The notes: generated by a model from the sequence alone, not told the origin. Positions 1 to 10,577 are shown, numbered from the stretch's first letter. The stretch: DNA of 64,000 nt from Pseudomonadota bacterium (GCA_963205115.1 CAUJHV010000004.1:1-64000), one strand, 5' to 3'. Program-made: numbers and translations.

Positions 1-3
1 GGG

Positions 4-89
4 GGGGGGTGTCCCCCGTCTGGCTTGTCTGGGGGTTGGGGGCGGGGGCCGGCGGCATTGGCGTCCTTGGGGGTTGGGGGACACCCCCC
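4..89. repeat. G-rich inverted repeat in the leading intergenic stretch
   Basis: Two 14-bp arms (4-17 and 76-89) are exact reverse complements: six G, TGT, five C against five G, ACA, six C. Between and inside them the unit GGGGGTTGGGGG occurs twice (31-42 and 69-80), with a further G5 run at 44-48. The + strand could fold into a long hairpin or a G-quadruplex. It lies downstream of the leftward permease gene and may act as its terminator, but no T-tract is present. Nothing coding is apparent in 1-167. Confidence 0.5.
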
Positions 90-167
90 GCCCGAGGCCG
101 CGCGCGGCCATCGAAGCGGAAGAAGCGCAACAAGCACCCCATCCCGCCAACGAGCGCGCCACCACCG

Positions 168-1001
168 TCATCCCTTCACCCCCCCTTGCGTCAATCCGCC
201 CACCACCCGCTCCTGGAACACCGCGATCAGCACCGCCACCGGCACGATGGCCACAATCAGCGCCGCAGAAATGATGGGCCACGGAAACGAAAACTCCCCC
301 TGGTACAGCGTGATGCCCACCGGCACCGTCCGCATCGACGCACTGGAATTGAGCGAGAGTGCCAGCAGAAACTCATCCCAGGCATTCACGAAAGCCAGGA
401 TGCCGGCCGTGAAGACACCCGGGGCGGCCAGCGGCACCACCACCCGCACCAGCGCACCCACGCGCGTGCAACCGTCGATCATCGCGGCGTTTTCCAGGTC
501 CCTGGGGATACTCTGGAAGAAGCTCACCAGCACCAGCGTGCACACCGGCAGGTTCAGCACCACGTAGGGCAGCACCAGCGCCAGATAGGTGTTCAGCAGA
601 CCCAGCGTGCGCATGGTCTCGAAGATGGGCACCAGCAGCGTCACCAGCGGGAACATGCTCGACGCCACGATGGCCGTGAGGATCAACTGCCGGTGTCGCA
701 GGTTCAGCCGTGCGATCGCATAGGCCGCACCGGCCGAGACCAGCAGCGAGACCACCGTCGCCAGCAGCGCCACCACGAAGCTGTTGCCCAGGTAGACCAG
801 CAGAGGCTGGTCGGCAAAGGCCCGCACATAGTTTTCCAGCGTGGGGTTTTGCGGCCACCAGGTGATGGGCTTGCTCACCAGCTCGGTCTGCGTCTTCAGC
901 GACGTCAGCAGGATCCATAACGCCGGAAAGAAGCCGTTGATCACCACCAGCGCGGCGGCCAGCCAGCGCAAGCGGGGGCTGTCGGTCCAGGTGCCGGTCA
1001 C
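168..1001 (-). CDS. Sugar ABC transporter inner-membrane permease (MalG type)
   Basis: A 277-residue integral membrane protein of the binding-protein-dependent transport permease family. It starts with a membrane segment (WLAAALVVINGFFPALWILL) followed by the periplasmic loop typical of MalG/AraQ-type carbohydrate permeases. The cytoplasmic coupling (EAA) loop is visible at about residues 175-195 (ENAAMIDGCTRVGALVRVVV, the L-E-x-A-A-x-D-G form), which docks on the ATPase. Its length is normal for the family. It is the last gene of a leftward operon, 4 nt after the partner permease, and should form a heterodimer with it to import the ligand of the binding protein at 1976-3235. The ligand is not shown by the permease sequence. 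Confidence 0.93.
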   Translation of the reverse strand: MTGTWTDSPRLRWLAAALVVINGFFPALWILLTSLKTQTELVSKPITWWPQNPTLENYVRAFADQPLLVYLGNSFVVALLATVVSLLVSAGAAYAIARLNLRHRQLILTAIVASSMFPLVTLLVPIFETMRTLGLLNTYLALVLPYVVLNLPVCTLVLVSFFQSIPRDLENAAMIDGCTRVGALVRVVVPLAAPGVFTAGILAFVNAWDEFLLALSLNSSASMRTVPVGITLYQGEFSFPWPIISAALIVAIVPVAVLIAVFQERVVGGLTQGGVKG

Positions 1002-1005
1002 TGCG

Positions 1006-1956
1006 TCACTCCCGCCCGATGCGCCGCAGGTAGATCGCCGTCACCCCCAGCGACAGCAGGAACATGCACACCGCCAGCGTCGAGCCGTAGCCCACGTCGA
1101 GGTACTCGATGGTCGTCTTGTGGATGCGCATGGCCAGCGTCTCGGTGGCATTGCCCGGGCCGCCGCGGGTCATCGTGTAGGGGATGTCGAAGGTCTGCAG
1201 CGCCGTGATCGTGCGGAAGATCAGCGCAACGATGATCGACGGCATCAGCATCGGGATCGTGATCTGCCAGAACTGCTGCCAGCGGCTGGCGCCGTCCACT
1301 TCCGCCGCCTCGTAGAGCGAGCGCGGAATCATCTGCAGCCCGGCCAGCAGGATCAGCGCCATGAAGGACGACGATTTCCAGATGATGGCGATGCAGATGG
1401 CCGCGAAGGCCGAGCCCGAGGACAGCAGCCACATCGTCGGCTCGGCCGCGCCCAGGCGGCGCATCACGTCGTTGACCACGCCATGTTCGGTGTGGAAGAA
1501 CCACGCGAAGATCAGCCCGGCAAAGGACAGGGGCAGCGCCCAGGGCAGCAGCAGCGCCAGACGCACCGGCCAGCGCCGCTTGAACGGCAGGTTGGCCAGC
1601 AGCGCCAGGCCCAGGCCCACCACCAGCGCGCCCGGCACCGTGATCAGCGTGATCAGCACGGTATTGGCCGTGGCGTTCCAGAACTCGCCGTCCTTGATCA
1701 CATCCGCATAGTTCTGCAGCCCGATGAAGCGCACCGCATCCGCGCCGCCGGACAGCCGCAGGTCGTAGAAGCTGTTGAAGATCAGCTTGCCAATCGGATA
1801 GACGACGATCAGCGCCAGCAGCACAAAGGCCGGTGCCAGCAGCAGGACAGCCAGCGTCTTCTCGCTGGGGTCGCGCAGGCGCTCCCAGCGGGATGGGGGC
1901 GTGGTCGCCCATGCCGCATCGCTGCGGCGTGGTGGGGACGCGGCCTGCTCAGGCAT
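1006..1956 (-). CDS. Sugar ABC transporter inner-membrane permease (MalF/UgpA type)
   Basis: A 316-residue permease with a short cytoplasmic N-terminus, a first membrane helix (AVLLLAPAFVLLALIVVYPI, about residues 35-54) and further helices. The coupling-loop motif (YEAAEVDGASRWQQFWQITI, about residues 215-234) has the canonical E-A-A-x-x-D-G-A form. This is the CUT1-type carbohydrate permease pattern, which uses two different permeases with one ATPase. It lies 19 nt downstream of the binding-protein gene and 4 nt upstream of the second permease, so co-transcription is very likely. Alternative start codons exist among the first 20 residues, but ATG at 1956 leaves a normal spacing to the gene before it. 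Confidence 0.93.
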   Translation of the reverse strand: MPEQAASPPRRSDAAWATTPPSRWERLRDPSEKTLAVLLLAPAFVLLALIVVYPIGKLIFNSFYDLRLSGGADAVRFIGLQNYADVIKDGEFWNATANTVLITLITVPGALVVGLGLALLANLPFKRRWPVRLALLLPWALPLSFAGLIFAWFFHTEHGVVNDVMRRLGAAEPTMWLLSSGSAFAAICIAIIWKSSSFMALILLAGLQMIPRSLYEAAEVDGASRWQQFWQITIPMLMPSIIVALIFRTITALQTFDIPYTMTRGGPGNATETLAMRIHKTTIEYLDVGYGSTLAVCMFLLSLGVTAIYLRRIGRE

Positions 1957-1975
1957 CGCGAGTCGTTGCCCCGCC

Positions 1976-3231
1976 TCAGCGCATCACGCGCGCCAGGCGC
2001 GATTCGATGTCGCCCACGCCGTCTTCCGGCTTGCGCGTGCGCGCCAGCACCGCGCTGGTCGTCGTGCGGATGGTGTCGCTGACCTCGCCGTAGCGCTCGC
2101 TCATCGGGCGGCTGCGGCCGAAGCCCATCACGCCGGCGGCATCCTTGAACCAGGGCACGTTCTTCACCACCTCGGCGTCGGTGTAGACATCGGCATAGGT
2201 CGGCAGCAGCGCGCCTTCGGCGGCCAGGAAGCGGCTGGAATCCTTGTTGGCCAGGTAGGCCACCAGCTTCGCGGCCTCGGTCTTGTGCTTGCTGAAGGCG
2301 CTCACCGCCCACTGCCAGCCGCCGATGCAGGTGGCGCTCTTGCCGCCGGCCACCGCCGGCAGCGCCATCACGCCGACCTTGCCCTTGACCTTGCTGTCGG
2401 CGTCGTCCTTGAAGCGGTCCCAGGCCCAGCTCCAGTTGATGGCAAACAGCACCTGCCCGGCCTTGAACTCGTTGACCGTATCGCCCGTCTTGACCTCGGC
2501 CACGTTCTTCTTGATCACACCCGCATCCACCAGCCCCAGCCACTGGTTCAGGCCCTTGACGGCCGCCGGCTTGTCCAGCGTCATGCGCCCGGACGCGTCG
2601 TTGAACTCCTTGCCCTGGCTCCAGTAGGGCAGCAGGAAGGTGCACACCGCCCCTTCGATCGGCGCGCCCTGGATCGACAGGCCCTGCAGGTTGGGGTCGC
2701 CCTCGGCCTTCATGACCTTCTGCGCCGCGGCGGAGAGTTCGTCCCAGGTCTTGGGCTCGGGCAGCTTGTGCTTGTCCAGCAGGTCCTTGCGGTAGTACAT
2801 GAACATCGCGTCCGCAAAGCCCGGCATCGCTGCGAGCTTGCCCTTCACGACATTGCTCTGCTGGTAGACCGGCAGGTGGTTCTTCAGTGCCGCGGCGGGT
2901 GCGCCCACGTAGGCGTCCAGCGGCTCCAGCCAGCCCGCGCCGAAATACTGCGCTGGGTTGACGATGTCGATCAGGTAGATGTCGATCGCCGGGTCCTTGG
3001 CGTTGAGCACCGTGCTGAGGTACTGGCGCTGCAGGTCGGATGTCGCGCCGCCGGTTTCAATCTGCACCTTGAGCCCCGGGTTGGCGGCCTCGTAGCGGTC
3101 GAACAGCTTGCGCATCAGGTCGGGCCGCTGGTTCTGGCCGCCGGAGAAGACGCGCAAGGTAGTCTGTGCCATCGCGGACGTGGCGGCCATCGCGGCCGCG
3201 AGCGCCAGCAGCGGAAGCAGTCGTTTCAGTC

Positions 3232-3235
<4 letters not shown>
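1976..3235 (-). CDS. Extracellular sugar-binding protein of ABC importer
   Basis: A 419-residue periplasmic binding protein of solute-binding family 1 (MalE/UgpB-like). A Sec signal peptide spans about residues 1-23 (LLPLLALAAAMAATSAMAQ, cleavage after AMA). The mature start TTLRVFSGG and the later FDRYEAANPGLKVQ stretch are typical of CUT1 binding proteins. The WSQGKEFND and INWSWAWDRF segments are aromatic-rich and could line a sugar pocket. The start ATG overlaps the ATPase stop by 4 nt (ATGA), so the two are translationally coupled. The ligand is unknown. The neighbouring sugar-acid dehydratase and the sulfolactate genes make a monosaccharide or sulfosugar plausible, but that is inference. 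Confidence 0.92.
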
Positions 3236-4347
<1,112 letters not shown>

Positions 4348-4407
4348 GACTTCAGGACCTCGCCGTCATGCCTGGGACTCCCGTGACGCCTGTCGCCGCG
4401 TGGGCGG

Positions 4408-6732
4408 TCAGAAGTCGTAGCGGAAGGTCACGCCCCAGTAGCGGCTGTCGTCGCGGGGCACGTAGCGGTTGATGTTGCTGCCCGAACTCTGCACGAAGCT
4501 GGCGTACGAGCGGTCGGTGAGGTTCTTGCCCACCAGCGCCAGGCGCCAGCCGGCCGTGCTCTGCAGCGCCACGCCGGCATTGACGATGGCGTAGGCGGCC
4601 TGCACGGAATCGGGCTGCTGCTGCAGATCGAAGACGACCTTGCTCTGCCAGGCGACGTCCGCACCCCAGTCCAGGCTCAGGTTGCCGGACAGCGGCTGCG
4701 TGTATTTCACGCGCAGATTCGCCTTCCAGTCGGGCGCGAAGGGCAGCGGCTTGCCGTTGATGTCGCAGCTGGCCGCGGCACCGACGGGGCAGTTGAACTG
4801 CTTGACGCGCGCGATGATGTTCGCCAGGCCCGCGGTGACGGTGAGGTCGGGCGTCAGCTTGGCGGTGAGGTCCAGCTCCACACCCTTGGTGCTGACCTTG
4901 CCGGCGTTGATCAGCCGCGTGACGATCACGCCGTTGACGAGGTCCGGCACGTTGGCCTGGTAGCCGTCGTAGTCGGTCTGGAAGGCCGCCAGGTTCAGGC
5001 GCACGCGCTTGTTCATCCACTCCGACTTCATGCCCAGCTCGACGGAGTTGCTGGTCTCGGGCGCCAGCACGTTGTCCTGCGTGGGGGACATGTTGAAGAA
5101 GACGTTGTAGGCCGGCCCCTTGTAGCCGCGCGACAGCGTGCCGTAGACCATCAGGTCGGGCGTGAGGTCGAACTGCGGGCCGATGCGGCCGGACCAGGCG
5201 TCCTTGCTGGTGGACCCGTTGACGGTCGCCCGCGTCGCGCCCACGCCCGGCACGCCGGTGGCACTGGCCACGCGCCCGTGGTAGTAGGACAGGTCGTCCT
5301 GCGTGAAGCGCACGCCGGCGATGCCCCGGTGGGTGGGCGAGAAGTTGATGGTGGCTTCGCCGAAGAGCGCCTGGCTGCGCGAGCGCACGCCGTAGGTGGC
5401 CACGCCGTTGTCGGTGACCGTGCTGCCCGCCGAGCAGGGCACCAGGCCTGAGGGCAAGGCGGTGGCGGTGGTGGTGGGGCAGCGGGTGACGTCGCGCCGG
5501 TATTGCTCGTCGTTCTTGCCTTCGATCCAGAACAGGCCGGCCACGTACTCCACGAACTGCTTCTTCGTGGTGGCCACGCGCAGTTCGGCGGAGTTCTGCG
5601 TGAAGTCCAGGTCGCCGCGGTCGGCCGTCTGCGCAAATTGGCGGGATGGCAGAGGCAGGCGGTCCTGGTCCTGGAACTGCGTGTTTTTCCATTGCCGCTG
5701 CGCCACGATGCCGGTGAGCTGCAGGCCATTGCCCAGCTGGTAGTCGGCCTGCGCCGACAGCCCCTGGTTGGTGTCGCTCACCCGCGTGTGCATCTCGCTG
5801 TTGATCTGGCGATTCGTCGGCGAGGGCACCACCGGCGCGACCGCCGCCGCATACAGCGGGTTGGCGGTGACGGCCAGGCTGGGGTAGGCGCGCACGTCGG
5901 TGGCATAGGGCACGCCGGTGGGCGTGTCGTCGCGCGAGCGCGAGTGGTCGGCGATCAGCGAGAACTTCAGCGCCTGGCTGGGCGTGATGTCCAGTCGCGC
6001 ACGCACGCCCTGGCGGTCGTAGCCGTTGACCTTGCTGCCGTCGGCGACGTTGGTGACGTTGCCGTCGAACTTGGCGTCCATCACCGACAGCGAGCCGCGC
6101 AGCAGGTTGGGCGACAGCTCGCCCGACACACCCGCGCGCACACGCCGCTCGCCGCCCTGGTACCAGCCCAGGTCGACATAGGCTTCACGCGCCTTGCTCG
6201 GGGCGCGCGTGACGATGTTGATGACGCCGGCCGACGAGTTCTTGCCGAACAGCGTGCCTTGCGGGCCGCGCATCACCTCGATGCGGTCGACCTCGACCAG
6301 GTCCAGCGTGGCCTGTCCGGGCCGCGCGGTGACCACCCCGTCCAGCACCATCGAGACCGTGGGCTCGACGCCGGGCGAGGTGGAGATGGTGCCCACGCCG
6401 CGGATGAACAGCGCCGAATCCTTGTTCGAGGCGTTGGTGCGGAAGTTGACCGTCGGCATCTGCTGCACGATGGTCGACAAGTTGTTCAGGTTGGCTTCTT
6501 CCAGCTGCGCGCCGGTGACCACCGAGATCGCGATGGGCGTGGTCTGCAGCGGCTGCGCGCGCTTGGTGCCGGTGATGACGATGGTTTCGAGCTGCGTCTT
6601 GTCCTCGGCCTTCTTCTCGGGCGCGGCGGTCTGGGCCTGTGCGGGTGCGGCCAGCGTGGCGATCGCGGCCATGGCGGCCCAGGCCACGGCGCTCAGGCGT
6701 TGGGGCTTGCGGGGGTTTCCGGCGTGTTCCAT
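4408..6732 (-). CDS. TonB-dependent outer-membrane receptor in the sugar operon
   Basis: A 774-residue outer-membrane receptor. It has a signal peptide (about 1-34, ending APAQAQ), a TonB-box-like segment ETIVITGTK near residues 49-57, and a plug domain with the hallmark DLVEVDRIEVMRGPQGTLFG and NIVTRAPS. It ends in the C-terminal barrel strand YWGVTFRYDF, whose terminal Phe is used for barrel assembly. It lacks the FecA-type signalling extension. It lies between the dehydratase (30 nt upstream) and the ABC ATPase, so it probably brings the same substrate across the outer membrane. That placement argues for a bulky, charged or scarce sugar rather than iron. Ligand is inferred from context only. 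Confidence 0.92.
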   Translation of the reverse strand: MEHAGNPRKPQRLSAVAWAAMAAIATLAAPAQAQTAAPEKKAEDKTQLETIVITGTKRAQPLQTTPIAISVVTGAQLEEANLNNLSTIVQQMPTVNFRTNASNKDSALFIRGVGTISTSPGVEPTVSMVLDGVVTARPGQATLDLVEVDRIEVMRGPQGTLFGKNSSAGVINIVTRAPSKAREAYVDLGWYQGGERRVRAGVSGELSPNLLRGSLSVMDAKFDGNVTNVADGSKVNGYDRQGVRARLDITPSQALKFSLIADHSRSRDDTPTGVPYATDVRAYPSLAVTANPLYAAAVAPVVPSPTNRQINSEMHTRVSDTNQGLSAQADYQLGNGLQLTGIVAQRQWKNTQFQDQDRLPLPSRQFAQTADRGDLDFTQNSAELRVATTKKQFVEYVAGLFWIEGKNDEQYRRDVTRCPTTTATALPSGLVPCSAGSTVTDNGVATYGVRSRSQALFGEATINFSPTHRGIAGVRFTQDDLSYYHGRVASATGVPGVGATRATVNGSTSKDAWSGRIGPQFDLTPDLMVYGTLSRGYKGPAYNVFFNMSPTQDNVLAPETSNSVELGMKSEWMNKRVRLNLAAFQTDYDGYQANVPDLVNGVIVTRLINAGKVSTKGVELDLTAKLTPDLTVTAGLANIIARVKQFNCPVGAAASCDINGKPLPFAPDWKANLRVKYTQPLSGNLSLDWGADVAWQSKVVFDLQQQPDSVQAAYAIVNAGVALQSTAGWRLALVGKNLTDRSYASFVQSSGSNINRYVPRDDSRYWGVTFRYDF

Positions 6733-6762
6733 GGGTGTCTCCTCGTTATCGTGGTTTCCCGA

Positions 6763-8481
6763 TCAGAAGATGTCGGGTTCGGGGGTCGGGTCGTTGCCCT
6801 GTAGGAAATCGAAATCGCAGCCCTCGTGGGCCTGCGTCACGTGCTCGACATAGAGCCGCGTGTAGCCGCGTGTCACACGCGGGGCCGGTGCTTGCCACTG
6901 CGCGCGGCGTGCGGCGAGTTCGGCCTCATCCACATGCAGATGCAGACGTCGCGCCGGCACGTCCAGCTCGATCTGGTCGCCCGTGCGCACCAGCGCCAGG
7001 GGGCCGCCGACCGCGCTTTCGGGGCTGATGTGCAGCACGCAGGCGCCGTAGTGGGTGCCGCTCATGCGCGCATCGGACAGCCGCAGCATGTCGCGCACGC
7101 CGCGTTCCAGCAGCTTGCGCGGGATGGGCAGCGCGCCCCACTCCGGCATGCCGGGTGCGCCCACGGGGCCGGCGTTGCGCAGCACCAGCACGGTGTTTTC
7201 GTCGCAATCCAGTGCCGGGTCGGCCATGGCGGCCAGCATCTGCGGCTGGCTGTCGAAGACCAGCGCGCGGCCGCGGTGCTGCAGCAGTTGCGGCTCGGCG
7301 GCCGAGGGTTTCATCACCGCGCCTTCGGGCGCCAGGTTGCCGCGCAGGACCACCAAAGCCTGCGGGGCAACGGGGCGATCGAGCGGGCGGATGACTTCTT
7401 CGTCCAGCACCCGCGCGGCGGCGATGTCCTCACCCAGCGTGCGGCCGGTGACGGTGCGCGCCTGCAGCCGCAGCCAGGGGCGCAAGCGGCTCATCAACGC
7501 GGGCACGCCGCCGGCGAAGTGGAAGTCTTCCATCAGCGCCTGGCCGGCGGGGAAGATGTTGGCCAGCACCGGCACCTCGCGGCCCAGGCGGTCCATGTCG
7601 TCCAGCGACAGCGGGATGCCGGCCCGGCGCGCCAGCGCCAGCACATGAACCACGGCGTTGGTGGACCCGCCCAGCGCCAGCTGCACCACCAGCGCGTTGT
7701 GGAAGCTGTCGGCCGTGAGCAGATCGGCCGGCTTCAGGTCGTCCCAGATCATCTGCACCAGCCGCGTGCCGACGTCCGCGGCCATGCGCGGGTGCGCGGC
7801 ATCCATGGCCGGGATCGTGGTGCTGCCCGGCAGGGCCAGGCCCAGCGCCTCGGTGATGCCCGTCATGGTGCTGGCCGTGCCCATGGTGTTGCAGGTGCCC
7901 GGGCTGCGTGTCATGCGCGATTCGAGGTGGATCCACTCGGCCTCGCTCAGGCGGCCGGCCTGGCGCTCATCCCAGAAGAACCGCGTGTGCGTGCCCGCAC
8001 CCACCGAGCGGCCCTGGTAGCGGTCGTTGAGCATCGGACCGGCCGGCATGAACAGGGCCGGCACGCCCATGCTGATGGCGCCCATCAGCAGGCCCGGCGT
8101 GGTCTTGTCGCAGCCGCCCATCAGCACCACACCGTCGATGGGGTGCGAGCGCAGCAGCTCCTCCACCTCCATGGCCAGGAAGTTGCGGTAGAGCATGGTG
8201 GTGGGCTTGACCATCACCTCGCCCAGGCTCATGGCGGGCAGCTCGAAGGGCATGCCGCCGGCCAGCAGCACGCCGCGCTTGACGGCCTCGGCCCGCTCAC
8301 GCAGGTGCGCATGGCAGGGCGAGAGGTCGCTCCAGGTGTTGACGATGCCCACGATGGGCCGCGTGGTCACGTCCTCGCGGCGCAGGCCCATCTGCTGCAA
8401 CCGCTGTCGATGGGCGAAGCCCCGCATGCCGGCATCGGCCATCCAGCGGCGGCTTCGCAGTTGATCCAGCGTGCGGGACAT
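6763..8481 (-). CDS. IlvD/Edd-family sugar-acid dehydratase (arabinonate-dehydratase-like)
   Basis: A 572-residue dehydratase that removes water from an aldonate to give a 2-keto-3-deoxy acid. The three cluster cysteines typical of the [2Fe-2S] pentonate/hexonate branch are at C56 (SDLSPCHAH), C124 (GGCDKTTPG) and C197 (PGTCNTMGTAST). The C-terminal catalytic serine region is DARMSGTHYG. From memory, spacing and flanks resemble Rhizobium L-arabinonate dehydratase rather than IlvD or phosphogluconate dehydratase. It is the first gene of the leftward transporter operon, and its promoter region carries the operator at 8522-8535. Candidate substrates are L-arabinonate, another aldonate, or 6-deoxy-6-sulfogluconate; sequence alone does not decide. 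Confidence 0.9.
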   Translation of the reverse strand: MSRTLDQLRSRRWMADAGMRGFAHRQRLQQMGLRREDVTTRPIVGIVNTWSDLSPCHAHLRERAEAVKRGVLLAGGMPFELPAMSLGEVMVKPTTMLYRNFLAMEVEELLRSHPIDGVVLMGGCDKTTPGLLMGAISMGVPALFMPAGPMLNDRYQGRSVGAGTHTRFFWDERQAGRLSEAEWIHLESRMTRSPGTCNTMGTASTMTGITEALGLALPGSTTIPAMDAAHPRMAADVGTRLVQMIWDDLKPADLLTADSFHNALVVQLALGGSTNAVVHVLALARRAGIPLSLDDMDRLGREVPVLANIFPAGQALMEDFHFAGGVPALMSRLRPWLRLQARTVTGRTLGEDIAAARVLDEEVIRPLDRPVAPQALVVLRGNLAPEGAVMKPSAAEPQLLQHRGRALVFDSQPQMLAAMADPALDCDENTVLVLRNAGPVGAPGMPEWGALPIPRKLLERGVRDMLRLSDARMSGTHYGACVLHISPESAVGGPLALVRTGDQIELDVPARRLHLHVDEAELAARRAQWQAPAPRVTRGYTRLYVEHVTQAHEGCDFDFLQGNDPTPEPDIF

Positions 8482-8521
8482 CGTGGGCTCGGGCGCCGCG
8501 GCGTGCGGTGGCCAGGAATCG

Positions 8522-8535
8522 TGTTACCGCTAACA
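8522..8535. promoter_or_regulatory. Operator-like palindrome between dehydratase operon and LacI regulator
   Basis: TGTTACCGCTAACA is a palindrome with two central mismatches (TGTTA-N4-TAACA). It fits the TGTTA-N4-TAACA core that I recall for gluconate regulator (GntR/GntH, LacI-family) operators. It lies 40 nt upstream of the dehydratase start and 25 nt upstream of the regulator ATG, so one site could control both divergent units. Confidence 0.65.
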
Positions 8536-8560
8536 TTGCCGCAGGGACGCGCTATCGTCC

Positions 8561-9718
8561 ATGCTGGATTTCCCGGCCCCGTCCCCGACAGACCACCGCG
8601 TGCGCGACCCCGACCGCCCAGACCCCGACCGCCGCGCGGCCGACACCGACAGCCCGCCGCCGGCCCGCCAGGCCCGCCGCGGCCACGGCAGCGTCACGCT
8701 GCGTGACGTGGCGCTGGCCGCGGGCGTGACCGCCATCACCGTCTCGCGCTACCTGCGCGAACCACAGGTCGTGGCCGGCGAAACCGCCGAGCGCATCCGC
8801 CTGGCGCTGGCCGAGACCGGCTACGTGCCCAACAAGCAGGCCGGGGGACTGGCCAGCGGTGTGTCCAACATCGTGGCCGCGCTGCTGCCCAACCTGGCCA
8901 ATTCGATCTTTGCCGAAACCGCGCAGGGCCTGTCGGACACGCTGCAGGCGGCCGGCTGCGAGCTGCTGATCACCAGCACCGGCTACTCGCTGGAGCGCGA
9001 GGAAGAACAGGTGCGCGCCCTGCTGGGCTGGCGGCCTGGCGGCATCATCGTCACCGGGCGGCGCCACTCACCGGCCACTCGCGCGCTGCTGGAAGGCGCG
9101 CGCCGCGCCGGCACACCGGTGATCGAGGTCTGGGACTACCAGGCAGGGCCCACGCGCGGGGCCGCGCGCAGCTTCACGCAGGTGGGCTTCAGCCACGAAG
9201 TGGTGGGCCGCGCGATGGCCGACCACCTGCTGCAGGCCGGACACCGCCGTCTGGCCTACGTGGACAGCGGCATCGCCGAGGATTACCGCGCCCACGAGCG
9301 CGGACTGGCCTTCGCGGCGCGCGCGCAGGAAGCCGGCGCGGGCGTGACGCACCTGGCCGCGCCCAAGGGCGACCCCTTCGATGCCGGGCGCCACATGCTG
9401 CAGGCGATGCTGGACGCGCCGGCGCGGCAGCGCGTCACGGCCGCGGCCTTTGCCAACGACCACCTGGCCTGCGGCGCGCTGCTGGAAGCGGGCGCGCAGT
9501 CGGTGGCCGTGCCCAAGCGCCTGGCGCTGCTGGGCTTCGGCGATTTTTCAATTGCGCGGCAGCTGCGGCCTTCGTTGTCCAGCGTGGCACTGCCGCGCTA
9601 CGAGATCGGCGTCACCGCGGCGCAGGCCCTGCTGCGCCAGCGTGCCGGGGACGACAGCCCCGGGCACCAGGCCCTGCCCTGGCAGTTGATGGCCCGACAG
9701 AGCACGGGCGGCGGCTGA
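8561..9718 (+). CDS. LacI-family transcriptional regulator
   Basis: A 385-residue regulator. The helix-turn-helix lies at about residues 45-66 (VTLRDVALAAGVTAITVSRYL), followed by the hinge AETGYVPNKQAGGLASG. The rest is a periplasmic-binding-protein-like sensor domain with the AAFANDHLACGALL and LALLGFGDFSIARQL motifs. This arrangement resembles GntR of the gluconate system. The first 44 residues are a Pro/Arg/Asp-rich extension with no recognisable domain, so the true start could be an internal GTG. It probably represses the divergent dehydratase-receptor-transporter operon through the palindrome at 8522-8535. The inducer is unknown and is likely a sugar acid. Confidence 0.9.
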   Translation: MLDFPAPSPTDHRVRDPDRPDPDRRAADTDSPPPARQARRGHGSVTLRDVALAAGVTAITVSRYLREPQVVAGETAERIRLALAETGYVPNKQAGGLASGVSNIVAALLPNLANSIFAETAQGLSDTLQAAGCELLITSTGYSLEREEEQVRALLGWRPGGIIVTGRRHSPATRALLEGARRAGTPVIEVWDYQAGPTRGAARSFTQVGFSHEVVGRAMADHLLQAGHRRLAYVDSGIAEDYRAHERGLAFAARAQEAGAGVTHLAAPKGDPFDAGRHMLQAMLDAPARQRVTAAAFANDHLACGALLEAGAQSVAVPKRLALLGFGDFSIARQLRPSLSSVALPRYEIGVTAAQALLRQRAGDDSPGHQALPWQLMARQSTGGG

Positions 9719-9755
9719 GACCACCCCCTGCGGACCGGCAGGGCCGCCCCGCCCC

Positions 9756-10577
9756 TCAGCCCGTGCCTTCGGTGCGCGTGCCGTCCTGTATCGAATGCAC
9801 GTGGGTCTTGCTGTCGACCGTGCGCAGCGCCTGCACGGCCGCCTGCGCGCCGCGCATCAGCAGGCCCAGGTCGGAGGCGATGGCCACGAAATCGAAACCC
9901 ATGGCGCGGTAGCGTGTCACCATCTCCGGCGTGCCGCCGACGGTGCCGATGGGCATGCCCAGGCGGCGCGCACGCTGGGCGCAATCGGCCATCACGGCCA
10001 TGACGTCGGGATGCGTGAGCTGCCCCGTCAGGCCCAGCGAGCCGGAGAGATCCGCAGGCCCGGCAAACAGCCCGGCCACGCCCGGCACGGCGGCGATGGC
10101 CTCGATCTGCGAGACGGCCTGCACCGTCTCGATCTGCACGATGACGCAGACCTGCTCGTTGGCCGCACGGTAGTAGTCGGGCACGGTGCCGAAGCGCGAG
10201 GCCCGGCCCATGGCCGCCATGCCACGCACGCCCTCGGGCGGGTAGCGTGTGGCGGCCACGGCGGCGCGCGCCTCCTCGGCGTTCTGCACGAAGGGCACCA
10301 GCAGCGTCTGCGCGCCGGCATCGAGCACGCGCTTGATGGTCACCGTGTCGTTCCACGGCACACGCACCACCGGCACCATCTTCGTGTTGCCCACGGCCTG
10401 CAGCAGGTGCACCAGGTCCATCATGTCCAGCGGCGTGTGCTCCATGTCGAGCACCGCCCAGTCGAAGCCGGCCATGCCCACGGCCTCGGCCACGATGGGG
10501 CTGGCGGACATCACCCAGGTACCGATCGGCGGGGTGGAACCGCGGGCTCTGAGCAGTTGGCAGAAGACGTTCTTCAT
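9756..10577 (-). CDS. HpcH/HpaI-family class II aldolase (2-keto-3-deoxy acid aldolase)
   Basis: A 273-residue metal-dependent aldolase that should cleave a 2-keto-3-deoxy sugar acid to pyruvate plus an aldehyde. Visible active-site residues are H47 (LDMEHTPLD), R72 (VVRVPWND), E150 (VQIETVQAV, metal ligand) and D176 (FAGPADLSGS, metal ligand). Its length matches the family (about 255-275). It logically follows the IlvD/Edd dehydratase. It is the last gene of the leftward set regulator, binding protein, aldolase, next to the sulfolactate genes. Known relatives act on 2-keto-3-deoxyrhamnonate, deoxyglucarate, hydroxyheptenedioate and 2-keto-3-deoxy-6-sulfogluconate. The last would give sulfolactaldehyde; this is inference. 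Confidence 0.88.
   Translation of the reverse strand: MKNVFCQLLRARGSTPPIGTWVMSASPIVAEAVGMAGFDWAVLDMEHTPLDMMDLVHLLQAVGNTKMVPVVRVPWNDTVTIKRVLDAGAQTLLVPFVQNAEEARAAVAATRYPPEGVRGMAAMGRASRFGTVPDYYRAANEQVCVIVQIETVQAVSQIEAIAAVPGVAGLFAGPADLSGSLGLTGQLTHPDVMAVMADCAQRARRLGMPIGTVGGTPEMVTRYRAMGFDFVAIASDLGLLMRGAQAAVQALRTVDSKTHVHSIQDGTRTEGTG

Noticed and set aside
5079-6804. Long open frames antisense to the TonB receptor and to other genes
   Set aside because: They are Arg/His/Ala-rich shadow frames produced by high GC, opposite genes with clear domains.
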